This document shows positions 1 to 6,989 of a DNA stretch of 8,924 bases, one piece after another (positions within the stretch are counted from its first letter, which is position 1; each line of letters starts with the position of its first letter). Both the position numbers and the translations under genes were made by a program. The notes beneath the pieces are model-generated. The model did no database searches. It worked only from the letters and a program-made list of their open reading frames with translations, and was not told the DNA's origin. The stretch is taken from the NCBI GenBank assembly GCA_003220955.1, contig QHTW01000091.1, positions 1-8,924 of the forward strand. The letters are read 5' to 3'. This stretch comes from Gemmatimonadota bacterium. GTDB lineage: Bacteria > Gemmatimonadota > Gemmatimonadetes > Gemmatimonadales > GWC2-71-9.

Positions 1-49
1 AGCGGCGCGTCCTTCGGCGCAAATTCGACTTCGCGCGATGCTGTGAGGA

Positions 50-3010
50 TCAGGAGGCCTCGGGAGGTGTGGAGAGCCGGACGGCCGCGACGCCCCACGC
101 CGCGAGATCGACCGGCGTCCGGCCGTCGCCGCCGACCGCAATCGGATCGCCGTTTTGTTCGACGAGCGTGGTGCGGCGCGCGAGCTTGAAGGGGTATGCG
201 GCGGGCCAGACGCCCACGGTGCGCGCCTGCCCGCCGATGTCGAGCAATTTCACGATGACGCCGTCGCCGTCGTCGGCGGGCTTTGCTCCCGCAATCATCA
301 CGTTCTTGTCCGCGTAGAACAACGCGCGATCCTTCGCGAGGAGTGGACCGGGCGTCTGATTGCGGTACGACGGACTTACGTAGAGCGGGTCGCACGCTGC
401 CCACCCGCGGCGCACCGGCTCGGCTACATCGCCGGGGGCGAGCAACGAAATCCGGAAGCGGAAGGTCACCGATCCACCCTGAGATGCCGCGTAGTTCGTG
501 TGCCAATAGTTGTTCATCGCATAGGCGAACAGCGTCCCATCGGGGACGATACTGCGCCGCCACGCGCCACGGAACAGATCGTTGAGCGTGAAGAGCGGCG
601 AGTCCGGCCCGCTCCAGAGAATGCCGTCGGTGCCTTCGTGCAGCCAAACCCAGTGCGTGTGGCAGTACCAATCCCGGCAGCTACCGGGCTGCTGATCGCC
701 ATCCACGGTCATCCGCCCGAGGGAAACCTCGACTTCCACGGTGGGCTTGGTGAATGCGAACGGGAAGGCGACGTAGAGCGCCTCTTTTGCGAGCGTCGCC
801 GTCTTCGTGATCCGATTCTCGATGTCGACCCACGGCAGCTCGTCGTAGAGCGTGACGATCGAGGTGATCGCCGGAAAGCCTTCCAGCACGCGATCCACGA
901 CGAGGCGGACGCCAATCCCGGGGAGCCGTTCGCGACGACACCGCGCGAACTTGGTCTGGGTGAGGTCGAGTTGCGGCGGATTCTTGAGGTCGTCGCGGTC
1001 GCCCGAGGTCCACAGCGCGCTGTGCTCGCCGCCACGGGCGTAGACCAGCTGATTCAACCCCGACCACGCCGTGGTCTTCACGCGCTCCTTGCCGTCCGGA
1101 CCCGTGAGTGAGCGGATCGCACCGGTCGCTTGATCGATCTGCACCGCGAATCCTCCGGCTTTGGCATCGAGCGCGTCGCCATCCGCGGTTGGGGGCCGGG
1201 GTGCGCCGTCGGCTTCGCTCAAGGCGAGATAGCCGAGCGGCGGCACCTCGCGGAACAGGACCAACGCGTCGCCGTCGTCGAGATCCACCGACGCCAGCTC
1301 GCGCCCCTCGTTCGAGAGCCGCTTGCCTGCGCCGCCTTCCACGCGCGCCACGTCCGTGCGTTCCCACGTTCCCGCATTGAACACGAGGCGGCCGCGCCCC
1401 GGCTGCGACGCGCGCCCCAACCGGAGCAGCGCATCGCTCAGCAGATCGCGCGCGGCAGCCGCCCCGGCGTCGATGAAGCGCCGTTTGTACTCCCATTGCG
1501 CCACGGTCTGGCGTGATGTGGGGGCCGCGATGCTCTCGTCCGCGCCCCAGGTGTGCTCGCCGAACAGCAGCAGGTCGCGCCACATGGCGGCTCGGGCGTC
1601 GGCGCGGTCACGGCGCCGTTGGACGGCGTCAGCGTCGCGCGGCTCAGTCCGGTCATCCCACAGCGCGACAATCTCCGCCGCACGGGCCGCGAGCTGCGCC
1701 GACCGGAACGCCGCGAGGTGGGCGGCGGTCGAGGCCGCGCCGTCTTCCCAGTACAGACCGGTGTCGCCCCGGCGCACCGGAATCTTCGTCCCGTAACGGC
1801 GCTCGATGTCGCGGAAGAAGTCCTCAGCGCGGCCCGCCACGATCCGCGGCCACGTGAAGCGGCGGCCGAATTCCTGCACGTTGGCCACGACCGCTTCCTT
1901 CATGAGCGCATTGTCGTGCCAGTCCGCGCCGTACAGCAGCGCGCTATCATAGGGCCAATTCTGCGCCAGAAACGCGGGCTGATTGAGGAGCCAGTCGGAA
2001 AGACGATGGCCCATTTCGTCCGGGCCGACGTCGAAGCCGAAACGCGTCCCATCCCCATAGTGATGCGCGCGCCAGTGCAGCACGCGGCTGCCGTCGGGCC
2101 CTTCCCAGTAGTAGAGCTGCGGGTACAGCGTGCCCTCGGTTCCCGTCCCCCCCGTCCCCCCCGTCCCCGACGGCAGCAGCGGCGCGGCACGCTCGGGGTT
2201 GGGGCCGCTCGCCAGATACTTCACGCCGCTCGCCGCGAGCAGCATCGGGAAGGTCAACGACTGTCCGGGGACGTCCGTGATCTGCGCCGAGACGAAGGGC
2301 AAGCCGCGCTCGCGCGCGAGTTTGCCCGCGGGCCAGACGAGTCGCGCGAACGTCTCGTGATCGAGAATTCCGGTGAGCATGTTCGCGAACAGCGCCTGCC
2401 AGCCGATCTTGCCGTCGCGGATCGCCTGCACCAGCGCGTCGCCTGCCTCGGGTGAGCGGTTCTCCAGGTACGATAGCACCTGCAGCGCGCACTCGGCCGT
2501 GAAGTGGAAGTCGCGGTGCGTCGTGGTCCACGCGAGCGCCGCATCGAGATTCTTGCGATGAATCTCGAGCGCGTGCTCCTGCAGGTCGGTGTAGCCGACG
2601 TCGGTGTGAATCGAAGCGAGCCAGTACAGCGTCCAGCGCTTCGCGGGCGTGATGCGCAGCCGCCGCCGCGCGACGCGATCGCGTCCCACTTCGACGTCGA
2701 TTTGAAAATCGGACGGCTCCGAGAGCGGCACCCACACCTCGCCGCGCAACGCGGGTCCCTGTGCCGCCGGCAACAGGCCCGCGGTGCCAACCAGGGCGCC
2801 GCGCCGGTCCGTCACGCGCGCGCGGGCGGCCGGGGCGCTCAGGCCCGAGATGGTGATGCGCACGAGATTCTTGCGACCCTCGGGCTGCTGAAAGAGCGCG
2901 GTGGAGCGAACTTCGATGACTGGTTGCTGCGCCGGGCGACGCCGGAGCGCCGTCCATCCCGCGAGCGAAGAGAGGACGCCGAGAAAAGTGCGACGGTCGG
3001 AAGGCAGCAT
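50..3010 (-). CDS. Tat-exported GH38-like (alpha-mannosidase-type) glycoside hydrolase
   Basis: The 986-residue protein probably cleaves alpha-linked sugars outside the cytoplasm. The N-terminus has a twin-arginine signal (SDRRTFLGVLSSLAG, residues 4-18), so export of a folded, metal-bound enzyme through Tat is likely. After a small beta-rich domain (about 30-120), the catalytic part begins at about 127 with the sequence IHTDVGYTDLQ. H135 and D137 fit the H-x-D zinc ligands of GH38. ITDVPGQS (244-251) places D246 where the GH38 nucleophile lies, and GEHTWGADES (484-493) supplies H486 as a possible last zinc ligand. The rest (about 540-986) looks like the beta-sandwich region of GH38 relatives. 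A GTG tripeptide repeat sits at about 282-290. The start is supported by the Tat motif directly after it and by AGGA 3 nt upstream. It is divergent from the lipoprotein gene and alone on its transcript as far as seen. Family placement rests on motif resemblance recognised by eye; substrate is unknown. Confidence 0.8.
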   Translation of the reverse strand: MLPSDRRTFLGVLSSLAGWTALRRRPAQQPVIEVRSTALFQQPEGRKNLVRITISGLSAPAARARVTDRRGALVGTAGLLPAAQGPALRGEVWVPLSEPSDFQIDVEVGRDRVARRRLRITPAKRWTLYWLASIHTDVGYTDLQEHALEIHRKNLDAALAWTTTHRDFHFTAECALQVLSYLENRSPEAGDALVQAIRDGKIGWQALFANMLTGILDHETFARLVWPAGKLARERGLPFVSAQITDVPGQSLTFPMLLAASGVKYLASGPNPERAAPLLPSGTGGTGGTGTEGTLYPQLYYWEGPDGSRVLHWRAHHYGDGTRFGFDVGPDEMGHRLSDWLLNQPAFLAQNWPYDSALLYGADWHDNALMKEAVVANVQEFGRRFTWPRIVAGRAEDFFRDIERRYGTKIPVRRGDTGLYWEDGAASTAAHLAAFRSAQLAARAAEIVALWDDRTEPRDADAVQRRRDRADARAAMWRDLLLFGEHTWGADESIAAPTSRQTVAQWEYKRRFIDAGAAAARDLLSDALLRLGRASQPGRGRLVFNAGTWERTDVARVEGGAGKRLSNEGRELASVDLDDGDALVLFREVPPLGYLALSEADGAPRPPTADGDALDAKAGGFAVQIDQATGAIRSLTGPDGKERVKTTAWSGLNQLVYARGGEHSALWTSGDRDDLKNPPQLDLTQTKFARCRRERLPGIGVRLVVDRVLEGFPAITSIVTLYDELPWVDIENRITKTATLAKEALYVAFPFAFTKPTVEVEVSLGRMTVDGDQQPGSCRDWYCHTHWVWLHEGTDGILWSGPDSPLFTLNDLFRGAWRRSIVPDGTLFAYAMNNYWHTNYAASQGGSVTFRFRISLLAPGDVAEPVRRGWAACDPLYVSPSYRNQTPGPLLAKDRALFYADKNVMIAGAKPADDGDGVIVKLLDIGGQARTVGVWPAAYPFKLARRTTLVEQNGDPIAVGGDGRTPVDLAAWGVAAVRLSTPPEAS
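2142..2168. repeat. Perfect 9-bp tandem repeat, three copies, in the GH38-like gene
   Basis: CCCGTCCCC occurs three times back to back on the plus strand. On the coding strand it reads GGGGACGGG, and because 9 is a multiple of 3 it adds in-frame Gly-Thr-Gly triplets (residues about 282-290), probably in a surface loop between the nucleophile strand and the YPQLYYWEG segment. The coding strand carries runs of four, seven, seven and at least three G separated by AC, a pattern able to form a G-quadruplex in the mRNA. Confidence 0.9.
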
Positions 3011-3104
3011 GATTCCTATAAGTTAGCGCTGCTTGACTGTGCAGGTCCCCTATGTACGTTTCGCCGACTTCGAGCGTAGACCTCGTACCTCAACAGGAGC
3101 TAGC
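3011..3104. promoter_or_regulatory. Divergent intergenic region with a candidate plus-strand promoter
   Basis: This 94-bp gap must hold the start signals of both the GH38-like gene (minus) and the lipoprotein gene (plus). On the plus strand TTGACT at 3033-3038 is a good -35 match; the best-spaced -10 candidate is TACGTT at 3055-3060 (16-nt spacer), which is only a half match. A nearer TATGTA (3051-3056) has too short a spacer of 12 nt. No convincing minus-strand promoter was found. The region's role follows from gene orientation; the exact boxes are weak. Confidence 0.35.
3095..3099 (+). promoter_or_regulatory. Ribosome binding site AGGAG of the lipoprotein gene
   Basis: AGGAG lies 5 nt before the ATG at 3105. 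It fixes the start there instead of at the in-frame upstream ATG at 3033, whose extra 24 residues do not resemble a signal peptide and would place the hydrophobic stretch internally. Confidence 0.75.
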
Positions 3105-3356
3105 ATGAAGCGCATCGCATTGGCCGTGGCGGTCGTCGTCATGGCAGGCGCCTGCAAGAAGGCGCAGAACAGCAACACCGGCGCCGAGACGCGTCCCGAT
3201 TCAATGAAAATGGCCGCGGATTCGATGAAGATGGCGCCGGCTGACACGACGCATCGTATGGCGGCCGACACCGCGAAGGCCCACATGGCGCCCGCGCCGC
3301 CGCCGGCGCACACGCCGCCGCCCGCGCCAGCGCGCAGGCCGACGCGGCGTCCGTAG
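3105..3356 (+). CDS. Small putative lipoprotein, Met/Lys repeats and Pro-rich tail
   Basis: An 83-residue protein of unknown function. It begins MKRIALAVAVVVMAGAC: a short basic start, a hydrophobic stretch (4-14) and a Cys at 17 preceded by AGA. This fits a lipoprotein signal, although the -3 position is Ala instead of the usual Leu. After processing the mature chain would start CKKAQNSN. Residues 32-44 hold two near copies of DSMKMA with a 7-residue period (DNA at 3198-3214 and 3219-3235), followed by looser Asp/Thr/His/Met-rich variants. The tail (62-83) is Ala/Pro-rich and ends in Arg-rich PARRPTRRP. It has no folded-domain signature and is probably disordered. Short Met/His/Asp-rich sequences can bind metals, but nothing here proves that. 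It is a single-gene transcript with its own RBS and terminator, which supports it being real. Confidence 0.7.
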   Translation: MKRIALAVAVVVMAGACKKAQNSNTGAETRPDSMKMAADSMKMAPADTTHRMAADTAKAHMAPAPPPAHTPPPAPARRPTRRP

Positions 3357-3377
3357 CGACACGCTGTTGTCGAGGGA

Positions 3378-4403
3378 TCAAGCCCGGGCATCGCCCGGGC
3401 TTTTTGTTTCCGCCACCGTGCGCTTGATCGCCGTGCGCGTGTCAAACGGCGGCGTCCAACCCAGGTCCGTCCGGATTCGTTCGATGGAATACGGATTCTC
3501 TCCCAGAATAAACGACATCGCCGCATTGCCCAGCGCCGTGTAGCGGCCCGGCAGCAAGAGACGCATCAGGAGGCTCCACCCAAAAACGCCGGCTCGGATG
3601 ACCGCCACGGGAACGGGTATGCGCAGCGGCCGCACCCCCAGCATCTCGGCGAACGTCTCGAAGAACTCGCGCTGCGTGATGAGCGGTGACGCATCGCGCG
3701 TGACGTTGTACGCCCGAAACCCCGGTCTGGCGGGTGCGTCGAGCGCGGCCACAATCGCCGAGGCCACGTTCCCGGCGTACACGCACGACAGATGATTCGT
3801 TCCCGGTCCGATCCGCGGCAGAAACCGCCGCTTGAGATTTCCGATCAACCGCCGAGTGAACAGCAGATCGCGCTCCCCGTAAATGACGTTGGGACGGATC
3901 GCAATCACGGGCAGTCCGTCTCGAGCCGCTTCCTGTTGCACCAGCTGCTCTGTTGCGCGTTTACTGCGCGCGTAGAAATCGCTGGCGGGGAGGGGTTGAA
4001 AGGGATAGTCCTCGGTGACGCCCCGCGCGCCAGCCCGATACACGGCCGTGCGGCCGTAGACCGCGACCGTCGAGACGTGAATGAGGCGTGCGCCGCTGCG
4101 GCGTGCGGCCTCGATGGCGAGCCGCGTCCCTCCGACGTTGACGCGCGTGTATTCCTCGAGCGAATCGTGCGAGGCAACCAGGGCGGCAGCGTGAACGATC
4201 GCGCGGACGCCTTTCGCGGCGCGTTCCCACGAGATGGCGTCAGTGACGTCGCCCACTACCGCCTCGGCTCCGAATGACTCGACGACGGCGCGGGAATGCT
4301 CGCGCACCAGAGCCCTGACGGGCGTCCGCTCGCCCCGGGCGCGCAAGGCGTCGAGCACATGGGTGCCGACGAGTCCGGCCGCGCCCGTGACGAGTACGGT
4401 CAC
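3378..4403 (-). CDS. Extended short-chain dehydrogenase / NAD-dependent epimerase-dehydratase
   Basis: A 341-residue Rossmann-fold oxidoreductase of the extended SDR class, probably cytoplasmic, acting on a sugar nucleotide, sterol-like or flavonol-like hydroxyl/ketone. The dinucleotide motif TGAAGLVG (residues 6-13, Gly 7, 10 and 13) opens the protein. HAAALVASHD (71-80) and HVSTVAVYG (109-117, catalytic Ser/Thr 111-112) follow, then the YARSK catalytic pair Y144 and K148. The C-terminal half ends with the PYSIERIRTDLGWTPPFD segment common in 3-beta-HSD-like and epimerase relatives. The start is the GTG at 4403, overlapping the ygfZ stop as GTGA; a longer upstream frame adds 39 Arg-rich residues that are a shadow of ygfZ and were not used. 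It is the last gene of the run. Its final residues SPGDARA are encoded by the opposing gene's terminator hairpin. Substrate cannot be told from the sequence. Confidence 0.85.
   Translation of the reverse strand: MTVLVTGAAGLVGTHVLDALRARGERTPVRALVREHSRAVVESFGAEAVVGDVTDAISWERAAKGVRAIVHAAALVASHDSLEEYTRVNVGGTRLAIEAARRSGARLIHVSTVAVYGRTAVYRAGARGVTEDYPFQPLPASDFYARSKRATEQLVQQEAARDGLPVIAIRPNVIYGERDLLFTRRLIGNLKRRFLPRIGPGTNHLSCVYAGNVASAIVAALDAPARPGFRAYNVTRDASPLITQREFFETFAEMLGVRPLRIPVPVAVIRAGVFGWSLLMRLLLPGRYTALGNAAMSFILGENPYSIERIRTDLGWTPPFDTRTAIKRTVAETKSPGDARA
3381..3409 (+). terminator. Rho-independent terminator of the lipoprotein gene
   Basis: A perfect 9-bp GC-rich stem (AGCCCGGGC at 3381-3389 pairing with GCCCGGGCT at 3393-3401), a 3-nt loop ATC and a following T tract TTTTTGTTT (3401-3409) form a textbook intrinsic terminator 24 nt after the stop at 3356. 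Read on the minus strand the hairpin is followed by TGATCCC, not a T tract, so it should act only on plus-strand transcription. It overlaps the last codons of the convergent SDR gene. Confidence 0.93.
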
Positions 4404-5467
4404 GCGGGAGCGACGTAGGGGGCGTCGAAGGGCAGGGCGACGACGCGCGCCTCGCGCCCCGCCGCGCGCACCGTCGCGCCGATCGGCACTTCCCGGCGCA
4501 GGATCGCGAGGCCGATCCACCGGCCGAGTACGGACCCGCCGCCATCGGGCAGCCAGGCGATACTCGTCACACGACCCACGTCCTGCTCATCGTGCGTGAC
4601 GACGCTCCAGCCGCTCGCGGGCGCCGCCGGAGGATCGGATTCGAACAGCAGCCCGCGCAACTGCCGGTTGGCGTGCCCGCGAAAGTGGAGCCGGCTTACC
4701 GTCTCCTGGCCCGTGTAGCAGCCTTTGGTATACGACACGCCGCCGATTTCGTCGAAGCGCACTTCCTGGGGAAGCGTTTTTTCGTCGACTTCCGACGCGA
4801 GTCGCGGCCAGCCCGCGAGCATGCGGGCCAGCTCGAGCGCATCGGCATTCGTGGAGTAGGCGCCGGCCTCGATCAACCGCGTTCGCACCGGTTCGGTGTG
4901 CGCAGCGGCGACGGTGACCTGAAAGACGAACGGCGCGACGTCACTCGTGCGCGCTACCTCGAAGGCCACGTCGCCGGCCGAGTTCTCCATGACGCGATTC
5001 GCGGCGTGCGGGACGGGCAGGCCCGCCGCTCCCATGACCGCGACGGCGTGGGCTCCGGCCAGCCGCAGCACGGTCGTGTCGGCCGTGCGATCGGCGGACC
5101 GCGCGAGCCGGGGCGGCACGGAGCGCTGCAGGATGGCCAGCGCGCGCTCGCGCCCTTCGGCCGGAACGGTGTACCGCACGCGCGATCCGAGTCGCGCCGC
5201 CCAGCCGTCCACGACGATCATCCCTTTGGGGGTGAGCAACGCACCGTAGACGAACGCGCCGTCCCCCGGCTTCTCGAGATCGTTCGTCAGCAGGCCCTGG
5301 AAGCAGGTGATTGCGCCTTCGGCTGAGCCGGTGAGATCGATGACCCCCACGTCGGCGGCTGCCACGACGGCGCCGGCACGCAGGCGATCGACAATCTCGG
5401 CCGGCACGGCGTCTTGCTCGAGGCGGGTAACGGTCGCAGGCGGAGCAGTGGGAAAGGCGTCGCTCAT
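4400..5467 (-). CDS. ygfZ: YgfZ/GcvT-family folate-binding Fe-S cluster protein
   Basis: A 355-residue cytoplasmic protein of the aminomethyltransferase-fold YgfZ family. Family members bind tetrahydrofolate and help maintain certain Fe-S enzymes, such as the tRNA modifier MiaB, instead of cleaving glycine. The diagnostic motif KGCYTGQE is at residues 248-255, with the conserved Cys at 250. The N-terminal part contains GLLTNDLEKPGDGAFVYGAL and LTPKGMIVVDG (58-88), typical of this fold. The start is the ATG at 5467, overlapping the HAD gene's stop as ATGA; the frame is open for 56 further codons upstream, but those residues are Arg-rich out-of-frame HAD coding sequence. Being in the same run as glcF, whose product needs Fe-S clusters, is consistent with its family role. 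It overlaps the next gene by 4 nt (GTGA). Family call is firm; the client protein is inference. Confidence 0.92.
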   Translation of the reverse strand: MSDAFPTAPPATVTRLEQDAVPAEIVDRLRAGAVVAAADVGVIDLTGSAEGAITCFQGLLTNDLEKPGDGAFVYGALLTPKGMIVVDGWAARLGSRVRYTVPAEGRERALAILQRSVPPRLARSADRTADTTVLRLAGAHAVAVMGAAGLPVPHAANRVMENSAGDVAFEVARTSDVAPFVFQVTVAAAHTEPVRTRLIEAGAYSTNADALELARMLAGWPRLASEVDEKTLPQEVRFDEIGGVSYTKGCYTGQETVSRLHFRGHANRQLRGLLFESDPPAAPASGWSVVTHDEQDVGRVTSIAWLPDGGGSVLGRWIGLAILRREVPIGATVRAAGREARVVALPFDAPYVAPA

Positions 5468-6135
5468 AAGCCGGCAAATTCGCTCGCGCGGTGACCGTCG
5501 AGCGACTCCCAAACCAGCGCGGCCCCGCGTCCCTGGAGCGTCGGGGATGGATGACTGGTCGTCAGCATCACGCACGGCATCCCGGCAGAACGCGCGGCCT
5601 CGAGCCCATGCAGAGAATCTTCGATAACGACGCACCGGTCGCGAGCGATCGGCCGGCGCTGATTCAGCGCGTCGTGCGCGGCGAGGTACGCCGCGGGATC
5701 GGGTTTGCTGCGGGGGACGTCATTGGCCGCGATGATGGTCTCGAAATCCCCGGCGAGCCCGGTGCGGCTCAAGACCGCGTCGATCTCACGCCGCAACGCG
5801 CCCGACACGATCGCCAGGCGGAACTGTCGGCCAGCGTCGCGCACGAACTCCGGTGCGCCGGCGACCAGCCGTAACGACGTGGAGACGAGCTCCAAGTAGA
5901 GTTTGGACTTTTTCTCCACAAGATGTTTCAGCACCTCGGTGGTCAGGGTCCGCTGCGCCCGGCGATAGGCTTCGACGAAGCCGGTGCGATCGTCGAGTCC
6001 AAGGTAATGGGCGTAGTACTGCTCGCGTGTGAGCGCGATGCCTTCGTCGGCGAGCACACGCTGCAACGCCCAGCAATGCTGGGGCTCGTCATCGACCAGC
6101 ACTCCGTTGAAATCGAACAGCACCGCCTCGATCAC
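5464..6135 (-). CDS. HAD-superfamily phosphatase-like protein with Asn in motif I
   Basis: A 223-residue HAD hydrolase of the beta-phosphoglucomutase / phosphoglycolate phosphatase type with a helical cap (about 16-88). Motif I is FDFNGVLVDDE with nucleophile D8, but the residue at +2, normally the acid/base Asp, is N10. Motif II is IVSGALRREI (S111), motif III SKPDPAAY (K144) and motif IV VIEDSLHGLEAA (E172, D173). Most HAD phosphatases of this group dephosphorylate small phosphosugars or phosphoglycolate. Placement beside glcF makes 2-phosphoglycolate phosphatase a candidate, because its product glycolate is the substrate of GlcDEF; this is inference. The start is the GTG at 6135, overlapping the hydrolase stop as GTGA and preceded by a strong AAGGAG. 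The long open upstream extension is a shadow of the hydrolase gene. Asn at this position may lower phosphatase activity or mark a subfamily. Confidence 0.87.
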   Translation of the reverse strand: MIEAVLFDFNGVLVDDEPQHCWALQRVLADEGIALTREQYYAHYLGLDDRTGFVEAYRRAQRTLTTEVLKHLVEKKSKLYLELVSTSLRLVAGAPEFVRDAGRQFRLAIVSGALRREIDAVLSRTGLAGDFETIIAANDVPRSKPDPAAYLAAHDALNQRRPIARDRCVVIEDSLHGLEAARSAGMPCVMLTTSHPSPTLQGRGAALVWESLDGHRASEFAGL

Positions 6136-6989
6136 AACGTCTCCTTCAGCCACGCGACGACGTTGGGCCAGCACGCGGTCCTGGCATGCTCGCTCAGGAC
6201 CAATCCACGATGCGACAGCCCCGGCTCGACCGCGAGCATCTTGCGGGCGGCACCGACGCGCTCGACGATCTGCCGGCACGCCCGTGGTGGCGCGAAGATC
6301 CAGTCGGCGCCGCCGGCGACGCCGAAATACGGTGTGCTGATAGCCGCCAGGCCGGCGAAATAGTCGAAGCCATCGGTGCCCAGCCAGGCGCCACGCACGT
6401 TCCACTCCATCCATTCGGCGATGATCTCCGCCGCTTCGTCTTCATTGCCGAGCCGCAGCGCGCGGGCGGGGAACTGCCCCAGCGCGCGCGACATCGCCAT
6501 CGTCGCGGCCGCCAACGCCCGCCGCATCGGCCCGAGCCGCCGCGGGCCCGGCGTCCCGAGCGTGACGATCGCGCCCAGCGGTGCGGCGGCCGCCACGCGC
6601 GCCAGCCAACACAGGCCGGCGGCGCCGCCCGCCGAGTGGCCTACCCAGGCGAGCGGCGCGCCGTCCGTTTCCTCGCGCACGCGCGCCACCAGTGTCGGAG
6701 TATCCCGCAGGACCCAGTCTTCGAACGTCCAGGCCCCGCGGCGCGGTTCGCGGGCGCTCTCGCCATGGTGGCGCAGGTCCGCGAGCCAGACATCGAGACC
6801 GGCGGCGCCCAGAAAATGCGCCATGCCGCCGGGCGCAGTACCATCGGCGGAATGCAGCCACATGCGGTGATTGGTGAACGCGCCGTGCACGAGCAGCACC
6901 GCGGGCCGGCCGTCGCGGTACGCGCGCAGCCGGTGTAAAGCGAGCTCCACGCCGTCGGGCGTGGCGATGCGGCGTGCCCCTCCCGTCAT
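6132..6989 (-). CDS. Alpha/beta-fold hydrolase (serine esterase/lipase-like)
   Basis: A 285-residue protein with a complete alpha/beta-hydrolase layout. VLLVHGAFTNHRMW (31-44) gives the oxyanion-hole HG. DVWLADLRHHGES (66-78) is the usual strand-loop, and WVGHSAGGAAG (115-125) carries the nucleophile elbow with S119. GGADWIFAP (226-234) supplies acid D229, and GLSHRGLVL (257-265) supplies H260. An Arg/Ala-rich cap region lies at about 150-215. There is no signal peptide, so a cytoplasmic role is likely. The start is the ATG at 6989, overlapping the glcF stop as ATGA; the frame upstream is open for 164 codons but reads as an Arg-rich shadow of glcF. The substrate (ester, lactone or thioester) cannot be inferred. 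Its position between glcF and the HAD gene could mean it acts on a glycolate ester or lactone, but this is speculation. Confidence 0.87.
   Translation of the reverse strand: MTGGARRIATPDGVELALHRLRAYRDGRPAVLLVHGAFTNHRMWLHSADGTAPGGMAHFLGAAGLDVWLADLRHHGESAREPRRGAWTFEDWVLRDTPTLVARVREETDGAPLAWVGHSAGGAAGLCWLARVAAAAPLGAIVTLGTPGPRRLGPMRRALAAATMAMSRALGQFPARALRLGNEDEAAEIIAEWMEWNVRGAWLGTDGFDYFAGLAAISTPYFGVAGGADWIFAPPRACRQIVERVGAARKMLAVEPGLSHRGLVLSEHARTACWPNVVAWLKETL
6141..6146 (-). promoter_or_regulatory. Internal ribosome binding site AAGGAG for the HAD gene
   Basis: AAGGAG on the minus strand lies 5 nt before the GTG at 6135, inside the last codons of the alpha/beta hydrolase. It is the clearest Shine-Dalgarno sequence in the operon and supports the GTG start. 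The starts of the hydrolase, ygfZ and SDR genes show little or no such signal and probably rely on coupling. Confidence 0.75.

Noticed and set aside
1..46. Plus-strand frame 2 is open from the edge and ends TGA at 44-46 (tail RLRAML), which could be the 3' end of a convergent gene.
   Set aside because: Only about 14 codons are visible and no family can be recognised; high-GC sequence gives such open stretches by chance. It cannot be supported from this window.
155..2455. Long plus-strand open frames opposite the GH38-like gene (155-1111 and 1553-2455).
   Set aside because: They lie wholly antisense to a gene with clear catalytic motifs, are Arg/Pro-rich with no domain, and are typical high-GC shadow frames.
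3381..3409. The hairpin considered as a bidirectional terminator serving the minus-strand operon too.
   Set aside because: On the minus strand the hairpin is preceded by an A tract but followed by TGATCCC, with no T tract, and it lies before the SDR stop codon.
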